DNA of 22,480 bases from UBA5026 sp949065595 (GCA_949065595.1 CARSXK010000019.1:1-22480); one strand, 5' to 3'. Shown: positions 13,829 through 21,952, counted from the first letter of the stretch. Numbers and translations are program-made. Notes: a model not told the origin generated them from the sequence alone.

Positions 13829-14713
13829 CTATTCAAAATCATGAAAACCAAATTCTAATAAATATTTTTCCTGATCTCTCCATTTAGGAATGGTTTTCAC
13901 ATAAGTTTCTAAATACACTTTTTTTTCTAACAATTCTTCTAATTCTTTTCTGGCACGAATTCCTATTTTTTTGATTTTACTTCCTTTTGTTCCAATCACA
14001 ATTTTTTTTAAAGAATCTCGGTCAACTATAATAGCAACATGAATATGGTAACTGTTCTTTCCTTTTTCGATTGCTTCTACCACACAAGTCAAAGAATGGG
14101 GAACTTCTTGTTCTGTTAGTTCAAATACTTTTTCCCTCACAATTTCTGCGATGGTAAATGTTAGTGGTTTATTGGTAATTTGATTTTCTTCATAATAAGG
14201 AATAGAATCCGGCAAATAATTTTTGAGTACTGAAATTAAAGTATTGGTGTTATTGTTTTTTAAAGCAGATACAGGAACAATCTCCTGAAATGGATACAAA
14301 TCTTTATAGGTATTTATTTTTTCAAGTAAGGAATGTTTAGAAATACAATCAATTTTATTGAGAACTAAAATAACTGGTTTGTTTGTTTCTTTCAATTTAT
14401 CAATGATGTATTGGTCTCCCTTTCCTATATAAGCGCTCACATCGGCTAAAAATAAAATAACATCCACATCCTCAATACTATAATAGGCTTGTTTATTTAA
14501 GTAATTTCCCAGTTTATGAGATGGTTTATGAATCCCTGGGGTATCGACAAATACGATTTGAATATCAGGCTCATTGTAAATTCCTTGTATGATATTTCTA
14601 GTTGTTTGTGGTTTATTGGATGTAATGGCTACTTTTTTACCAATGATTTGATTGAGTAAAGTAGATTTCCCTACATTGGGTCGGCCCACCAAACTAACAA
14701 AGCCACTTTTCAT
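13829..14713 (-). CDS. era: GTPase Era
   Basis: Era is a GTPase with a KH domain that binds the 3' end of 16S rRNA during 30S subunit maturation. GTPase motifs: G1 GRPNVGKS (10-17), G2 in NKPQTTRN, G3 DTPG (57-60), G4 NKID (119-122) and G5 VSALK. The C-terminal KH domain has GTKGSKIKKIG (about 239-249) and the end FHDFE. The 294-residue length is normal. The ATG overlaps the cdd stop in an ATGA (14710-14713), so it is translationally coupled to cdd. YbeY, which also matures 16S rRNA, is encoded three genes upstream in the same operon. Confidence 0.96.
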   Translation of the reverse strand: MKSGFVSLVGRPNVGKSTLLNQIIGKKVAITSNKPQTTRNIIQGIYNEPDIQIVFVDTPGIHKPSHKLGNYLNKQAYYSIEDVDVILFLADVSAYIGKGDQYIIDKLKETNKPVILVLNKIDCISKHSLLEKINTYKDLYPFQEIVPVSALKNNNTNTLISVLKNYLPDSIPYYEENQITNKPLTFTIAEIVREKVFELTEQEVPHSLTCVVEAIEKGKNSYHIHVAIIVDRDSLKKIVIGTKGSKIKKIGIRARKELEELLEKKVYLETYVKTIPKWRDQEKYLLEFGFHDFE

Positions 14714-15096
14714 TTCAAATCCCCTTCATCAAATGGATAAGGACATAAGTCACTGACAAGAACTTCTGCCACTTCCCCACTTGTATTATAAGAAACAATT
14801 TTCGTATTCAAATCACAATAATCCATCAAGGCTTGTCTACAAATAAAACAGGGAAAAATAGTTTGTTCTGTTGTATTGTATAAATATAGTGTTTTAAAAT
14901 CCCCTTTGTGATACCCATGGGCGATTGCAGAAAATAATGCCACTCTCTCTGCACATACGCCAGACCCCTGTGATGAAGTTTCTACATTGACCCCATCAAA
15001 CGTATTTCCATCTTTGCATTCTACAATACAAGCAACGGGAAAATGGTAATAAGGAGTAGATGCATTTTGAATTAATTGTTCTAGTCTTTCTTTCAT
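14710..15096 (-). CDS. cdd: Cytidine deaminase
   Basis: Cdd turns cytidine or deoxycytidine into uridine or deoxyuridine in pyrimidine salvage. The start is the ATG at 15096 with a perfect AAAGGAGG 7 nt upstream; the longer frame to 15138 is not needed. The 128-residue product carries the zinc site of the homotetrameric class: Cys48 and catalytic Glu50 in GVCAERVAL, and Cys83 and Cys86 in FPCFICRQAL. Two positions differ from the usual consensus: PCGxCRQ is PCFICRQ, and the N-x-E-N-A-S segment is NVETSS. It lies between dgkA and era as in B. subtilis, and its stop overlaps the era start. Confidence 0.93.
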   Translation of the reverse strand: MKERLEQLIQNASTPYYHFPVACIVECKDGNTFDGVNVETSSQGSGVCAERVALFSAIAHGYHKGDFKTLYLYNTTEQTIFPCFICRQALMDYCDLNTKIVSYNTSGEVAEVLVSDLCPYPFDEGDLK

Positions 15097-15165
15097 TTGA
15101 TAACCTCCTTTTATTATTTTGTATCTATATATTATCATTTATTTTCGCATTTTTAAATATCATAT

Positions 15166-15564
15166 TTAGGAAAATAATTCCATCACCTTTGGGAAAAAAA
15201 TCAGGATACCAATCAAAGCGGCTGTTATACTCAATACCAAAGAGGCACCTGATGCGGTATCTTTGGCAATTTTGATTAAAGGATCAGACTTTAATGTAAC
15301 TCGATCACATACTGCTTCAATTGCTGAATTGATTAATTCTACTGCCGTTACAAGTCCCATTGCGATAATACAAAATAGCCATTCTATCTGGGAAATTTGA
15401 AAGGAAAAGCCTGCTCCTGTTACGATAATCATTGCCAGAAAAATAATATACATATTATGTTCATATCGAAAGGCATACCCAATTCCGTTCAAAGCATGGA
15501 AAAAGCTTTTGATATAGCGGATGAAAAAATTGCCTTCCCCTTTATTGCGTAATTCCTGCTTCAT
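15166..15564 (-). CDS. dgkA: Diacylglycerol/undecaprenol kinase (DgkA family)
   Basis: This 132-residue integral membrane kinase has three predicted helices. The family signature ELINSAIEAVCD (76-87), with its catalytic and metal-binding Glu residues, and AKDTASGA (100-107) are intact. In Bacillus the corresponding enzyme phosphorylates undecaprenol to give the lipid carrier used by MraY; the same is likely here, inferred from the Gram-positive context. The ATG has GGAGGT 8 nt upstream and lies 23 nt inside the end of ybeY, so the two are coupled. The order ybeY-dgkA-cdd-era is conserved in Bacilli. Confidence 0.93.
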   Translation of the reverse strand: MKQELRNKGEGNFFIRYIKSFFHALNGIGYAFRYEHNMYIIFLAMIIVTGAGFSFQISQIEWLFCIIAMGLVTAVELINSAIEAVCDRVTLKSDPLIKIAKDTASGASLVLSITAALIGILIFFPKVMELFS

Positions 15565-15982
15565 TCAAAATAACCTCCTGTAATCCAAACATCACTTTTT
15601 CATCCTCTTCATTCATATGGTCATATCCTAATAAATGCAAAAAGCCATGTACTGCTAAAAAGCAAAGTTCTCTTTTTAAACTATGTCCATATATCGTTGC
15701 TTGTTCTTTTGCTTTATCTACGGAAATATAAATATCTCCTAGTAAGCGATAATTTTCGTATGTAATATCTTTGGTATCTTCTAATGCGAACGTAATGACA
15801 TCTGTTTCTCTATCAATATTACGATATTCTTTATTGAGCTTATGGATATAAGGGTTGTCCACCAAAATCACATTAAATTCTACATTGTCTAACTTCTGAT
15901 TTTGAATCGCACGTTCTAATACTTCTTGTATGCATTGTATTTCTGTTATCGTTTGATTTACTTCATTAAAAATTTGAAACAC
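15542..15982 (-). CDS. ybeY: Endoribonuclease YbeY (16S rRNA maturation)
   Basis: YbeY is a zinc endoribonuclease for 16S rRNA 3' maturation and ribosome quality control. The three-His zinc motif is complete: His112, His116 and His122 in VHGFLHLLGYDH (111-122). The upstream block YRNIDRETDVITFAL (53-67) and LGDIYIS (81-87) are also family marks. It begins with GTG at 15982, after AGGTG 7 nt upstream, and its first base is the last base of the vanZ-like stop (TAGTG). The length of 146 residues is typical. In B. subtilis phoH and yqfF precede it; here a VanZ-like gene does. Confidence 0.95.
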   Translation of the reverse strand: MFQIFNEVNQTITEIQCIQEVLERAIQNQKLDNVEFNVILVDNPYIHKLNKEYRNIDRETDVITFALEDTKDITYENYRLLGDIYISVDKAKEQATIYGHSLKRELCFLAVHGFLHLLGYDHMNEEDEKVMFGLQEVILNEAGITQ

Positions 15983-16596
15983 TATATTACACCTACTTCC
16001 AATAATTGATACAAATACCCTAAAATGAGAAAAACAACAAGAATCGCAATTACATTATAAAATATTTCGGTTTTCAAAAAAAGAGGGAGACGGTCTTTGA
16101 TAAAATGAAGAAAACGATATATATAATATCCACATAGCCCGCCCAGTATATTGAGCATAATATCATCTACATCAAAAACACGACCAATCATCAGTTGTGT
16201 GGATTCTATTGTGCAAGATACAATCAGGCTTAAAAGAAAAGCAGTTCGTTTTTTATCTAGCTTTAAAAAATAAGAAACGAAAAAGCCATATGGTAAAAAC
16301 ATCAATAAATTCCCCACCACATTACGAAAAAACATCGTACTAAACATACGGTAACGAAACATTTCCTTGAAAGGAATAAAATTAGAACTAGACCAACTGA
16401 CATCTTGGAAAGTAACCACATGGAACAAGCACATCACATAAATCACAAACCCAAGTTTTATCAGTTCTTGGTATAAAACAAATGGTTCATTATTTTTCAT
16501 CAAATATACAATTCGTATAGAAGATAAAATAACAGTAAAAATGAAAATCATAGGCCAAATGTTTTTAAGAATATTATAAATAGTTACATCAAACAT
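15982..16596 (-). CDS. VanZ-like family membrane protein
   Basis: This 204-residue protein has about five membrane helices. Family marks are the NLLMFLPYGFF block (about 117-127), the Glu-Gln pair in TIESTQL and the R-V-F-D-V-D-D-I-x-L-N-x-L-G-G segment (about 159-173). VanZ-like proteins are widespread in Gram-positives; VanZ itself gives low-level teicoplanin resistance by an unknown mechanism. This copy is more likely a housekeeping envelope protein, judged from its place in a core operon. The ATG follows AGGTTGTGAT, a moderate site. It takes the place of phoH-yqfF between yqfD and ybeY and overlaps ybeY by one base. Confidence 0.85.
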   Translation of the reverse strand: MFDVTIYNILKNIWPMIFIFTVILSSIRIVYLMKNNEPFVLYQELIKLGFVIYVMCLFHVVTFQDVSWSSSNFIPFKEMFRYRMFSTMFFRNVVGNLLMFLPYGFFVSYFLKLDKKRTAFLLSLIVSCTIESTQLMIGRVFDVDDIMLNILGGLCGYYIYRFLHFIKDRLPLFLKTEIFYNVIAILVVFLILGYLYQLLEVGVI

Positions 16597-16607
16597 TGTA
16601 TCACAAC

Positions 16608-17786
16608 CTATTCTATGACAATTGGTTCTATTGGTTTGATATCTGTAATATCTTCTAATACCGCAAAAAACAACTCTACTACTATTGTACGCTCATTTTC
16701 TTCTACTTTCAATTGTTGAACGCGAATTATTTCCTCTTTTTCAGATAGTTGATCCTCTATTTTTTTAGTAGCCAATTCTGTTGCTTTTTGAATGGCCTGT
16801 TCTTTGTTATAAGTCTCATCAATTACAGTTACCTCTTTTTGTTTTTCATAAGATAGAGAAAAGGGAAAGAGATTGCTTTTCCAAATGGTTTTGGCTTCTA
16901 TTTTTTTATTTTTAAAAGGATGAAAATTAAAAAGTTCAATTCTTTTATTTAAAAAATGATAGGTATATACGTTGTGTTTTCTTCCTGTTTCTTTTTCCTC
17001 ATAATATGATAATGGATATTCTACTGTAGATTTATACCATACTTCTCCATATATTTTTCCTCTTGCAGAGACTTGTTGTTTTATCTCTTCATTTAAATTA
17101 ATGTTTCCACTAATGACTACATCTCCTGCTTTCACATAATCATTTATATTTTTTACAATTTCCCCAGCTTCTCCTTCAATACGAAGCAAGATGGCTGGTT
17201 TTTTAGCTACAATATCTTGTATGGGATACGTTTCTTTTTCATCAGTTATCATACGTTCTTCGACACGAACAATATATTTTGTTCCTACATTTTCAATTTC
17301 TAACCATTCAATTTTATCTTTATATTTCTCCAAAATTTTTGTTTTAATGGTCTGAATTTCTAGGTAAGATTTAATGGGTTTCCATTTGTCAATTCCATTT
17401 TTGGCAAGTTCTTCTTGCAACAAGGTTCTCATGGCCTTACTATTATGAATGACTTCTACTTCAAAGGTTGTATGTGTTAGGCAAAATAATAGGATGATTC
17501 CAACACAAAAAGCAAGTATCATGTACTTATTTTGAAATAGGATTTGTTTGAGTCGTTCTATTCCATAAACTTGTTGAATAGATAGCTCATATATCGTTTT
17601 GATTTCTTCTACTTTTTCATATACTTTTTTTTGAATGACGATGTTTACTTCGTCATATTTTATATATTCAATTTCATAAAGCTCAATTTTTCGATCGGCA
17701 AGTCTTTTTAAAAACCGTTCGACATTTTTTCCTTTGACACAAACACGCACTTTACTACCAAAATATTCAGAAAATGCATTTTTCAT
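16608..17786 (-). CDS. yqfD: Sporulation protein YqfD
   Basis: This 392-residue protein has the YqfD layout: a cytoplasmic N-terminal domain (KVRVCVKGKNVERFLKRL, then DEVNIVIQKK), one membrane helix (88-103) and a large extracytoplasmic part beginning FEVEVIHN, with GEAGEIVKNINDYVKAGDVV near the middle and RTIVVELFFAVLEDI at the end. YqfD is made under sigma-E in the mother cell of Bacillus, with a sporulation role whose mechanism is not resolved. The ATG has AGGTGAT 6 nt upstream and follows yqfC by 4 nt. Together they mark the host as a spore former. Confidence 0.92.
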   Translation of the reverse strand: MKNAFSEYFGSKVRVCVKGKNVERFLKRLADRKIELYEIEYIKYDEVNIVIQKKVYEKVEEIKTIYELSIQQVYGIERLKQILFQNKYMILAFCVGIILLFCLTHTTFEVEVIHNSKAMRTLLQEELAKNGIDKWKPIKSYLEIQTIKTKILEKYKDKIEWLEIENVGTKYIVRVEERMITDEKETYPIQDIVAKKPAILLRIEGEAGEIVKNINDYVKAGDVVISGNINLNEEIKQQVSARGKIYGEVWYKSTVEYPLSYYEEKETGRKHNVYTYHFLNKRIELFNFHPFKNKKIEAKTIWKSNLFPFSLSYEKQKEVTVIDETYNKEQAIQKATELATKKIEDQLSEKEEIIRVQQLKVEENERTIVVELFFAVLEDITDIKPIEPIVIE

Positions 17787-17790
17787 GAAA

Positions 17791-18030
17791 TCACCTAAGT
17801 TCTATATTTTTGATATTACCTGTTATTAATATTTCATCTGTCAGTAATTTAGAAACAACAAGGTGATCTCCTGTTATGATTGCAGAGCTGGATTGGTATT
17901 TCAAAATTACTTTATTAGAATCAAAATGGCCAATACTATCATAATTGACTACATTTACTTTGCCATCTAATATACGAATTTGAAATTCATCCTCTAATAA
18001 ATAACCTCGCAAATTCTTTATTATCTGCAT
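17791..18030 (-). CDS. yqfC: YqfC/YabP family sporulation protein
   Basis: This is the first gene of the operon, and its 79-residue product matches the YqfC/YabP fold: short beta strands such as FQIRILDGKVNVVNYDS, KVILKYQSSSAIITGDHL and ILITGNIKNIEL, which are the family's GxxLxI-type blocks. I choose the ATG at 18030, with AGGTGAT 4 nt upstream; the GTG at 18039 overlaps that site. YqfC and YqfD are a conserved pair in endospore formers, under sigma-E in Bacillus, and a sigma-E-like box lies just upstream here. The molecular role is unknown. Confidence 0.88.
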   Translation of the reverse strand: MQIIKNLRGYLLEDEFQIRILDGKVNVVNYDSIGHFDSNKVILKYQSSSAIITGDHLVVSKLLTDEILITGNIKNIELR

Positions 18031-18046
18031 GAATATCACCTATTCC

Positions 18047-18074
18047 AGTATATGAAAAAAACTCCATTTTATGA
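18047..18074 (-). promoter_or_regulatory. Candidate sigma-E promoter of the yqfC operon
   Basis: On the minus strand TCATAAA (18068-18074), 13 bp, then CATATACT (18047-18054) approximates the sigma-E consensus KMATATT / CATACAnT. The spacer is one base shorter than usual, and the implied start (about 18040) is at the ribosome binding site. No sigma-A -35 fits the same box. If real, the downstream housekeeping genes need another promoter. Confidence 0.4.
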
Positions 18075-18107
18075 AAAAGGGAACGACAATTACCGTTCCT
18101 CTTTTGA
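18073..18107 (-). terminator. Terminator of the 18117-18791 gene
   Basis: On the minus strand AAAAGAGGAACG pairs with CGTTCCCTTTT (one bulge, 8-nt loop) and runs into TTTTT. It lies 10 nt past the stop codon and separates that gene from the yqfC operon. Confidence 0.8.
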
Positions 18108-18116
18108 TTCTAATCT

Positions 18117-18791
18117 TTATTTTATGATGAACTTTCCCATCATATGAGATCTTGTAGTTTTTATAAATTGAGTATTCGCATGGAAAGTCTCTTGAATCAT
18201 TTCTCGATATTCTTCTTTTTCCAATGCAATATTTAAATTAGATATCATAGCATCTAATTTTGTGATGTAATCACGATTTTTAGACATACACTTTATCACT
18301 TCTAATTTTGCTTTCGCATTTTCAAGATTTCTTATCATTTCTTCTTTTTTTACGTCACTAGAAAGCAAATCCATTAATTTTTTAGTGTTAGTATATACGC
18401 TTTCATATTTTTCACTGCACATATCAAAAATCAAATTTATCAAAATTTTATTAAATGATTTTTCAGAATACATAGAAATCATATCGATTGCCATTTTTTC
18501 TACTTCTCTTGCTTTTGCCATAACGTATTTCCGAACCAGATGCTTCGGAATACATTTTTCTATTTTATGGTAGACATGAGCCACTTCTGGTTCAGAAAGA
18601 GCATCTTTTAATTGCTCTTTTTCTAGCATTTTCATAGTTGCGTATAGTTTTGTTAGATAAACTGCTATTTTGATTTTACCATTTTGGGAAAAATCAAGGG
18701 TCATGGTTGATATCTCTTCTATTGTAATGGCTTCTTTATTGAAAGAAATGTTAGCATAATGTTCCATTAATTTTTGTTTTTCTTGATTCAT
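18117..18791 (-). CDS. Hypothetical helical protein, 224 residues
   Basis: I recognise no family. The protein is soluble, Lys- and Met-rich and predicted almost wholly helical; it starts MNQEKQKLMEHYANISFNKE and ends SHMMGKFIIK. Segments such as KCIPKHLVRKYVMAKAREVE and MIRNLENAKAKLEVIKCMSK have alternating charge suited to helical bundles. There is no membrane segment or signal peptide. The ATG has a strong AAGGAGG site, a consensus TTGACA promoter lies upstream and a strong terminator downstream, so it is a well-expressed single-gene unit. It may be a lineage-specific cytoplasmic factor. Confidence 0.8.
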   Translation of the reverse strand: MNQEKQKLMEHYANISFNKEAITIEEISTMTLDFSQNGKIKIAVYLTKLYATMKMLEKEQLKDALSEPEVAHVYHKIEKCIPKHLVRKYVMAKAREVEKMAIDMISMYSEKSFNKILINLIFDMCSEKYESVYTNTKKLMDLLSSDVKKEEMIRNLENAKAKLEVIKCMSKNRDYITKLDAMISNLNIALEKEEYREMIQETFHANTQFIKTTRSHMMGKFIIK

Positions 18792-18815
18792 GTAAATCCT
18801 CCTTTTTTGTTTTAT

Positions 18816-18844
18816 AGCATAGCAGTATTATAGGTTTTTGTCAA
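18816..18844 (-). promoter_or_regulatory. Strong sigma-A promoter, extended -10
   Basis: A perfect TTGACA (18839-18844), 17 bp, then TATGCT (18816-18821) preceded by TG one base upstream. It drives the 224-residue gene with a leader of about 15-20 nt. Confidence 0.7.
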
Positions 18845-18911
18845 TTTTTTGGAAAATAAACATGTAGTTTTTTTTAATCAATCACAAATATTGTTCTTTT
18901 TGTTATCTTTT

Positions 18912-19160
18912 AGTAAGTATAATTGTTGTAGCAAGCAATATGGTATTACCCACCATAAATACTTGATGAAACAAAGGGCATTCAACCCAAAATCAAAAAA
19001 CTTCATAGATTAGATAATTACTGAAAAGAAACTAAAAACAAGGGTTGCTTATGAACCGTGGAACACACGAGTATCGCATAGAGGCCCACACAAAGTAATT
19101 ATTGATGATAAGTTATACTTATTCTTCAATGAACAAACATATTTTTTATTTCATCTCTAG
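18912..19160 (+). pseudogene. Decayed plus-strand reading frame of unknown origin
   Basis: One plus-strand frame is protein-like across this stretch but is broken by TAG at 19011-19013. Before the stop it reads KQYGITHHKYLMKQRAFNPK and on; after it, KTRVAYEPWNTRVSHRG, then HKVIIDDKLYLFF. The 19040-19095 part is visibly more GC-rich than its surroundings. There is no ribosome binding site at the ATG at 18966. TAG is a normal stop elsewhere in the window (for example the VanZ-like gene), so readthrough is unlikely. A minus-strand frame of about 43 codons also exists here and is probably its shadow. It may be the remnant of a mobile-element or phage gene; a structured RNA is the alternative. Confidence 0.35.
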
Positions 19161-19676
19161 CAATAATTTTTTTACTCTTTCATATTGTTCAAGCTCAGCT
19201 GGTAAAACCTGCTGTGGCTCACCGTTTATAAGCCGATTCTCACACCCCAAAAGGTGGCAACAAAGAGTGGCATTTAAGTGGCGGCAAAAGATAGCATCTA
19301 AACAAATAGCTCGAATTTGTTCTAACGATTTTGCCTTTAAAACTTCATCTGGCTCAAGATTTGTTGCACATTGCACTATATATGCATGTTTTTCCTCTTT
19401 ATATTTGTTCTGCCAAATTTCCCTTGATTTGAAAATACCTTCTACAAGTATTTGAAGTACTTTTCTTTTTTTGGCTTCTTCCTGAAGTTTCTCTAATTCT
19501 ATTGATTTTTCTTGAATCGCGCTTAACACATCTTCTGTTGGAAAATTAACAATTTCATTAAAAACATAACCAAAAAACATCCCACTTTTATAGTTTTCAT
19601 TATCAAATATTATTTGAAACTCTTTTATCAATTCTTTTATTTTCTCCTGTAAAATTTGTAAATCAGCCATTGCCAT
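19146..19676 (-). CDS. Hypothetical protein with Cys/His-rich C-terminal part
   Basis: This 176-residue protein has an N-terminal helical half (LQILQEKIKELIKEFQIIFD, then IQEKSIELEKLQEEAKKRKV, coiled-coil-like) and a C-terminal half with CLDAIFCRHLNATLCCHLLG, followed by C-E-N: seven Cys (counting one in IVQCATN) and two His within about 60 residues, a pattern that could bind metal. I recognise no family. The ATG at 19676 has a perfect AAGGAGG site 6 nt upstream. It lies 44 nt downstream of the ABC permease, separated by a hairpin terminator, and its end overlaps the decayed plus-strand frame. Confidence 0.7.
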   Translation of the reverse strand: MAMADLQILQEKIKELIKEFQIIFDNENYKSGMFFGYVFNEIVNFPTEDVLSAIQEKSIELEKLQEEAKKRKVLQILVEGIFKSREIWQNKYKEEKHAYIVQCATNLEPDEVLKAKSLEQIRAICLDAIFCRHLNATLCCHLLGCENRLINGEPQQVLPAELEQYERVKKLLLEMK

Positions 19677-19701
19677 AAATCCTCCTTAATTTTTTAACAT
19701 A

Positions 19702-19723
19702 AAAACTGCAAAATGCAGTTTTA
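19702..19723 (-). terminator. Terminator of the ABC transporter operon
   Basis: AAAACTGCA and TGCAGTTTT form a 9-bp stem around a 3-nt loop. The minus strand continues into T5. The stem begins at the permease stop codon; positions are good to one or two bases. Confidence 0.7.
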
Positions 19724-21040
19724 AGACTTTAAGGCTTTAAACATTTTCTTCCATAAATCTTTTGAGGAATAATTTAAAATCCCAACCTTATAAATTTTTA
19801 ACCCATATTTAATCAATAAGAAATTTCCAATTATCATAAATATAATTGACAATGCAACATCAATCACACTAATTTGACCTAACACAAGTAGTGTTGGGGA
19901 TAAAATGGCGGAAATCAATGGCACATAAGATAGTATGCGAATAAACAAAGCTCCATCAAATACTCCAGCCATCATAGCCAAATAGTATCCTACTAAAGAA
20001 ATCACAACAATTGGTGTTTGTAATTGTTGAAAATCTTCAGTATTGGTAGTCATAGAAGCCAATATTCCAGCAAGAAGTGAGTAAGCCAAAAAGGTCAATA
20101 ACATTAATACAAGGGCAATTGGAATAATATAAAGTAATTTAGATAAAAATTCTGTACCCATAACATTACTCATCACTTTACCTACTTCGCCGCCAAGAAT
20201 ACTTGTAATTCCACCATTTCCAAGTAAGTGGCGAATGAGTAAACCAACTGCTCCATATATTATCAATAAAATTCCTTGGCATATCACAAAGAGATTTCCA
20301 GATATTACTTTGGAAAAAAAGTGTATTTTAGGAGATACATTGGAAATGATGATTTCCATTCCTCTTGTTGTTTTTTCATCATTTACTTCTGCTCCAATCA
20401 TTTGTACTAGGAAAAGAGTTAACATGAAAAATGGTAAAATAATCACTGGAAAGACTGTTGTCATCACCATTTCCATATTTTCATCTTCTGTTTTTTTCGA
20501 TTCATCCCGGTAAAGGCGTTTGATTTCAACCGATGCATAAAGTTTGTTGATTTCTTCTTCTGTTAAATTGCTTTTTTGAATGGCAAGCATCGTTTTGGTA
20601 TTGTTTACAGCAGATGAAAGTAATTGGAAGTCAATGGTATCAATATACCCATCAGTTACCAATGTAACATCTAAAACCGTTTGTTCATTTGGTTTGATAA
20701 TAAAGACATAAGCTTTTTTGTCTTCTTCAATTAATTTCATAGCATTTTCTTCTTTGGTTTCACTCAATATCACATCATAAGAAGATTCTTCTCCCCCACT
20801 AAAGTTGATACTATTCAATTGAATTTGTTCTTTTAAAATGGCAAATGATTCTTTGGTTTCGTCAATTACATATACTTTCGCTATTTTATCAAAATCACCA
20901 CCAAAGAAAGTAATAATGGTATCAATGTTAATAATTCCTGCGATGACAATTGCAAGTAATATATTAGCAATTAAAAACCATTTTGTTTTTATTTTTCTTT
21001 TTAAACTCATAGTTGTTAAAAATTTTAATTTAGTTTTCAA
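19721..21040 (-). CDS. ABC-2 type exporter permease (NatB-like)
   Basis: This permease of about 439 residues has an N-terminal membrane helix (WFLIANILLAIVIAGI), a large extracytoplasmic loop of roughly 140 residues (starting NIDTIITFFGGDFDKIAKVY) and about five C-terminal membrane helices (for example VVISLVGYYLAMMAGVFDGA). This is the ABC-2/NatB arrangement, and it pairs with the ATPase encoded upstream. I place the start at the TTG at 21040, with AGGTGA 6 nt upstream; the GTG at 21049 overlaps that site. It overlaps the ATPase gene by 11 nt. NatAB exports Na+ in Bacillus, but the family also includes drug and peptide exporters, so the substrate is open. Confidence 0.88.
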   Translation of the reverse strand: MKTKLKFLTTMSLKRKIKTKWFLIANILLAIVIAGIINIDTIITFFGGDFDKIAKVYVIDETKESFAILKEQIQLNSINFSGGEESSYDVILSETKEENAMKLIEEDKKAYVFIIKPNEQTVLDVTLVTDGYIDTIDFQLLSSAVNNTKTMLAIQKSNLTEEEINKLYASVEIKRLYRDESKKTEDENMEMVMTTVFPVIILPFFMLTLFLVQMIGAEVNDEKTTRGMEIIISNVSPKIHFFSKVISGNLFVICQGILLIIYGAVGLLIRHLLGNGGITSILGGEVGKVMSNVMGTEFLSKLLYIIPIALVLMLLTFLAYSLLAGILASMTTNTEDFQQLQTPIVVISLVGYYLAMMAGVFDGALFIRILSYVPLISAILSPTLLVLGQISVIDVALSIIFMIIGNFLLIKYGLKIYKVGILNYSSKDLWKKMFKALKS

Positions 21041-21929
21041 AAGATTCACCTACTTTCGCTACAAAAATCTCGTTTAAAGAAGGTTCTTCTACCACAAACT
21101 TTGTGATATCTTTTTTCTTTTTTACCACATCAAATACATTAGAAACCATATCATTATTTTCAATTTTTACTTCTAATGCATCCCCATACTCTTCAACAGA
21201 AACAACACCTTTGATTTGAGCCAATTCTTCTTTTTGAATATTTCCCTTTATAAAAATATTCTTTTTTCGGTACTGTTCTTTGATGTCTTGTAAATAGCCT
21301 TCAATGACAGGTTTTCCCTTTAATAAAATGACTAATTTCTTACAAAATAATTCGACATGTTCCATACGATGTGATGAGAAAATTATCATACTTCCTTTGG
21401 ACGCCATTTCTATAATTTTTTGTTTGAATAACTCAACATTAAAAGGATCCAATCCAGAAAATGGTTCATCTAAAATGAGTAACTTCGGTTCATTTAAAAT
21501 GGCAGTAATAAATTGAATTTTTTGTTGGTTTCCTTTGGAAAGTTCTTTGATTTTTTTTTCGCGATATTCAGAAATTCCAAATTCAGTTAAAAGTGCATCC
21601 ATTCTTTTGATGACTTCACTTTCTTTGATTCCCTTCAAAACACCATAATAAAGACATTGTTCTTTGACTGTCAATTTGGTTAATAAACTTCTTTCTTCTG
21701 TCAAAAAGCCGATTTGGTCTGTTGTATCATAATCAATCTTTTTTCCATCTAGTGTAATACTTCCTTCTGTTGCGTCCAGAAGTCCCATAATCATACGAAA
21801 GGTGGTAGTCTTTCCCGCACCATTTATTCCTAGTAAACCAAATATTTCTCCTGGTTTTACTTCAAAGGATAAATGATCTACTGCTAAAAAATCACCATAA
21901 TATTTGGTTACACTATCTACTTTTAACAT
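21030..21929 (-). CDS. ABC exporter ATP-binding protein (NatA-like)
   Basis: This 299-residue ATPase powers the adjacent permease. Walker A GINGAGKTT (34-42), signature LSKGN (130-134), Walker B LLILDE with Glu155, D-loop SGLDP and the H-loop His187 in SSHRME are all intact. The signature has SKGN where many have SGGQ, as is usual in this subgroup. A C-terminal domain of about 80 residues (IFIKGNIQKEELAQIKGVVS and on), the DUF4162 type, is common in NatA-like and YhaQ-like proteins. The ATG has AGGAG 7 nt upstream, and a clear promoter precedes it. Confidence 0.93.
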   Translation of the reverse strand: MLKVDSVTKYYGDFLAVDHLSFEVKPGEIFGLLGINGAGKTTTFRMIMGLLDATEGSITLDGKKIDYDTTDQIGFLTEERSLLTKLTVKEQCLYYGVLKGIKESEVIKRMDALLTEFGISEYREKKIKELSKGNQQKIQFITAILNEPKLLILDEPFSGLDPFNVELFKQKIIEMASKGSMIIFSSHRMEHVELFCKKLVILLKGKPVIEGYLQDIKEQYRKKNIFIKGNIQKEELAQIKGVVSVEEYGDALEVKIENNDMVSNVFDVVKKKKDITKFVVEEPSLNEIFVAKVGESFEN

Positions 21930-21952
21930 AGCATCACTCCTAACTTATTACT

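Noticed and set aside
15097..15138. Longer N-terminus for cytidine deaminase
   Set aside because: The ATG at 15096 has a perfect Shine-Dalgarno and gives the normal family length.
19011..19013. TAG recoding or selenocysteine/pyrrolysine-like readthrough
   Set aside because: TAG ends other genes normally here and there is no sign of a readthrough element; decay is simpler.
18840..19020. Minus-strand frame of about 43 codons (MKFFDFGLNALC...)
   Set aside because: No ribosome binding site, and it lies opposite the decayed plus-strand frame, so a shadow is the simpler reading.
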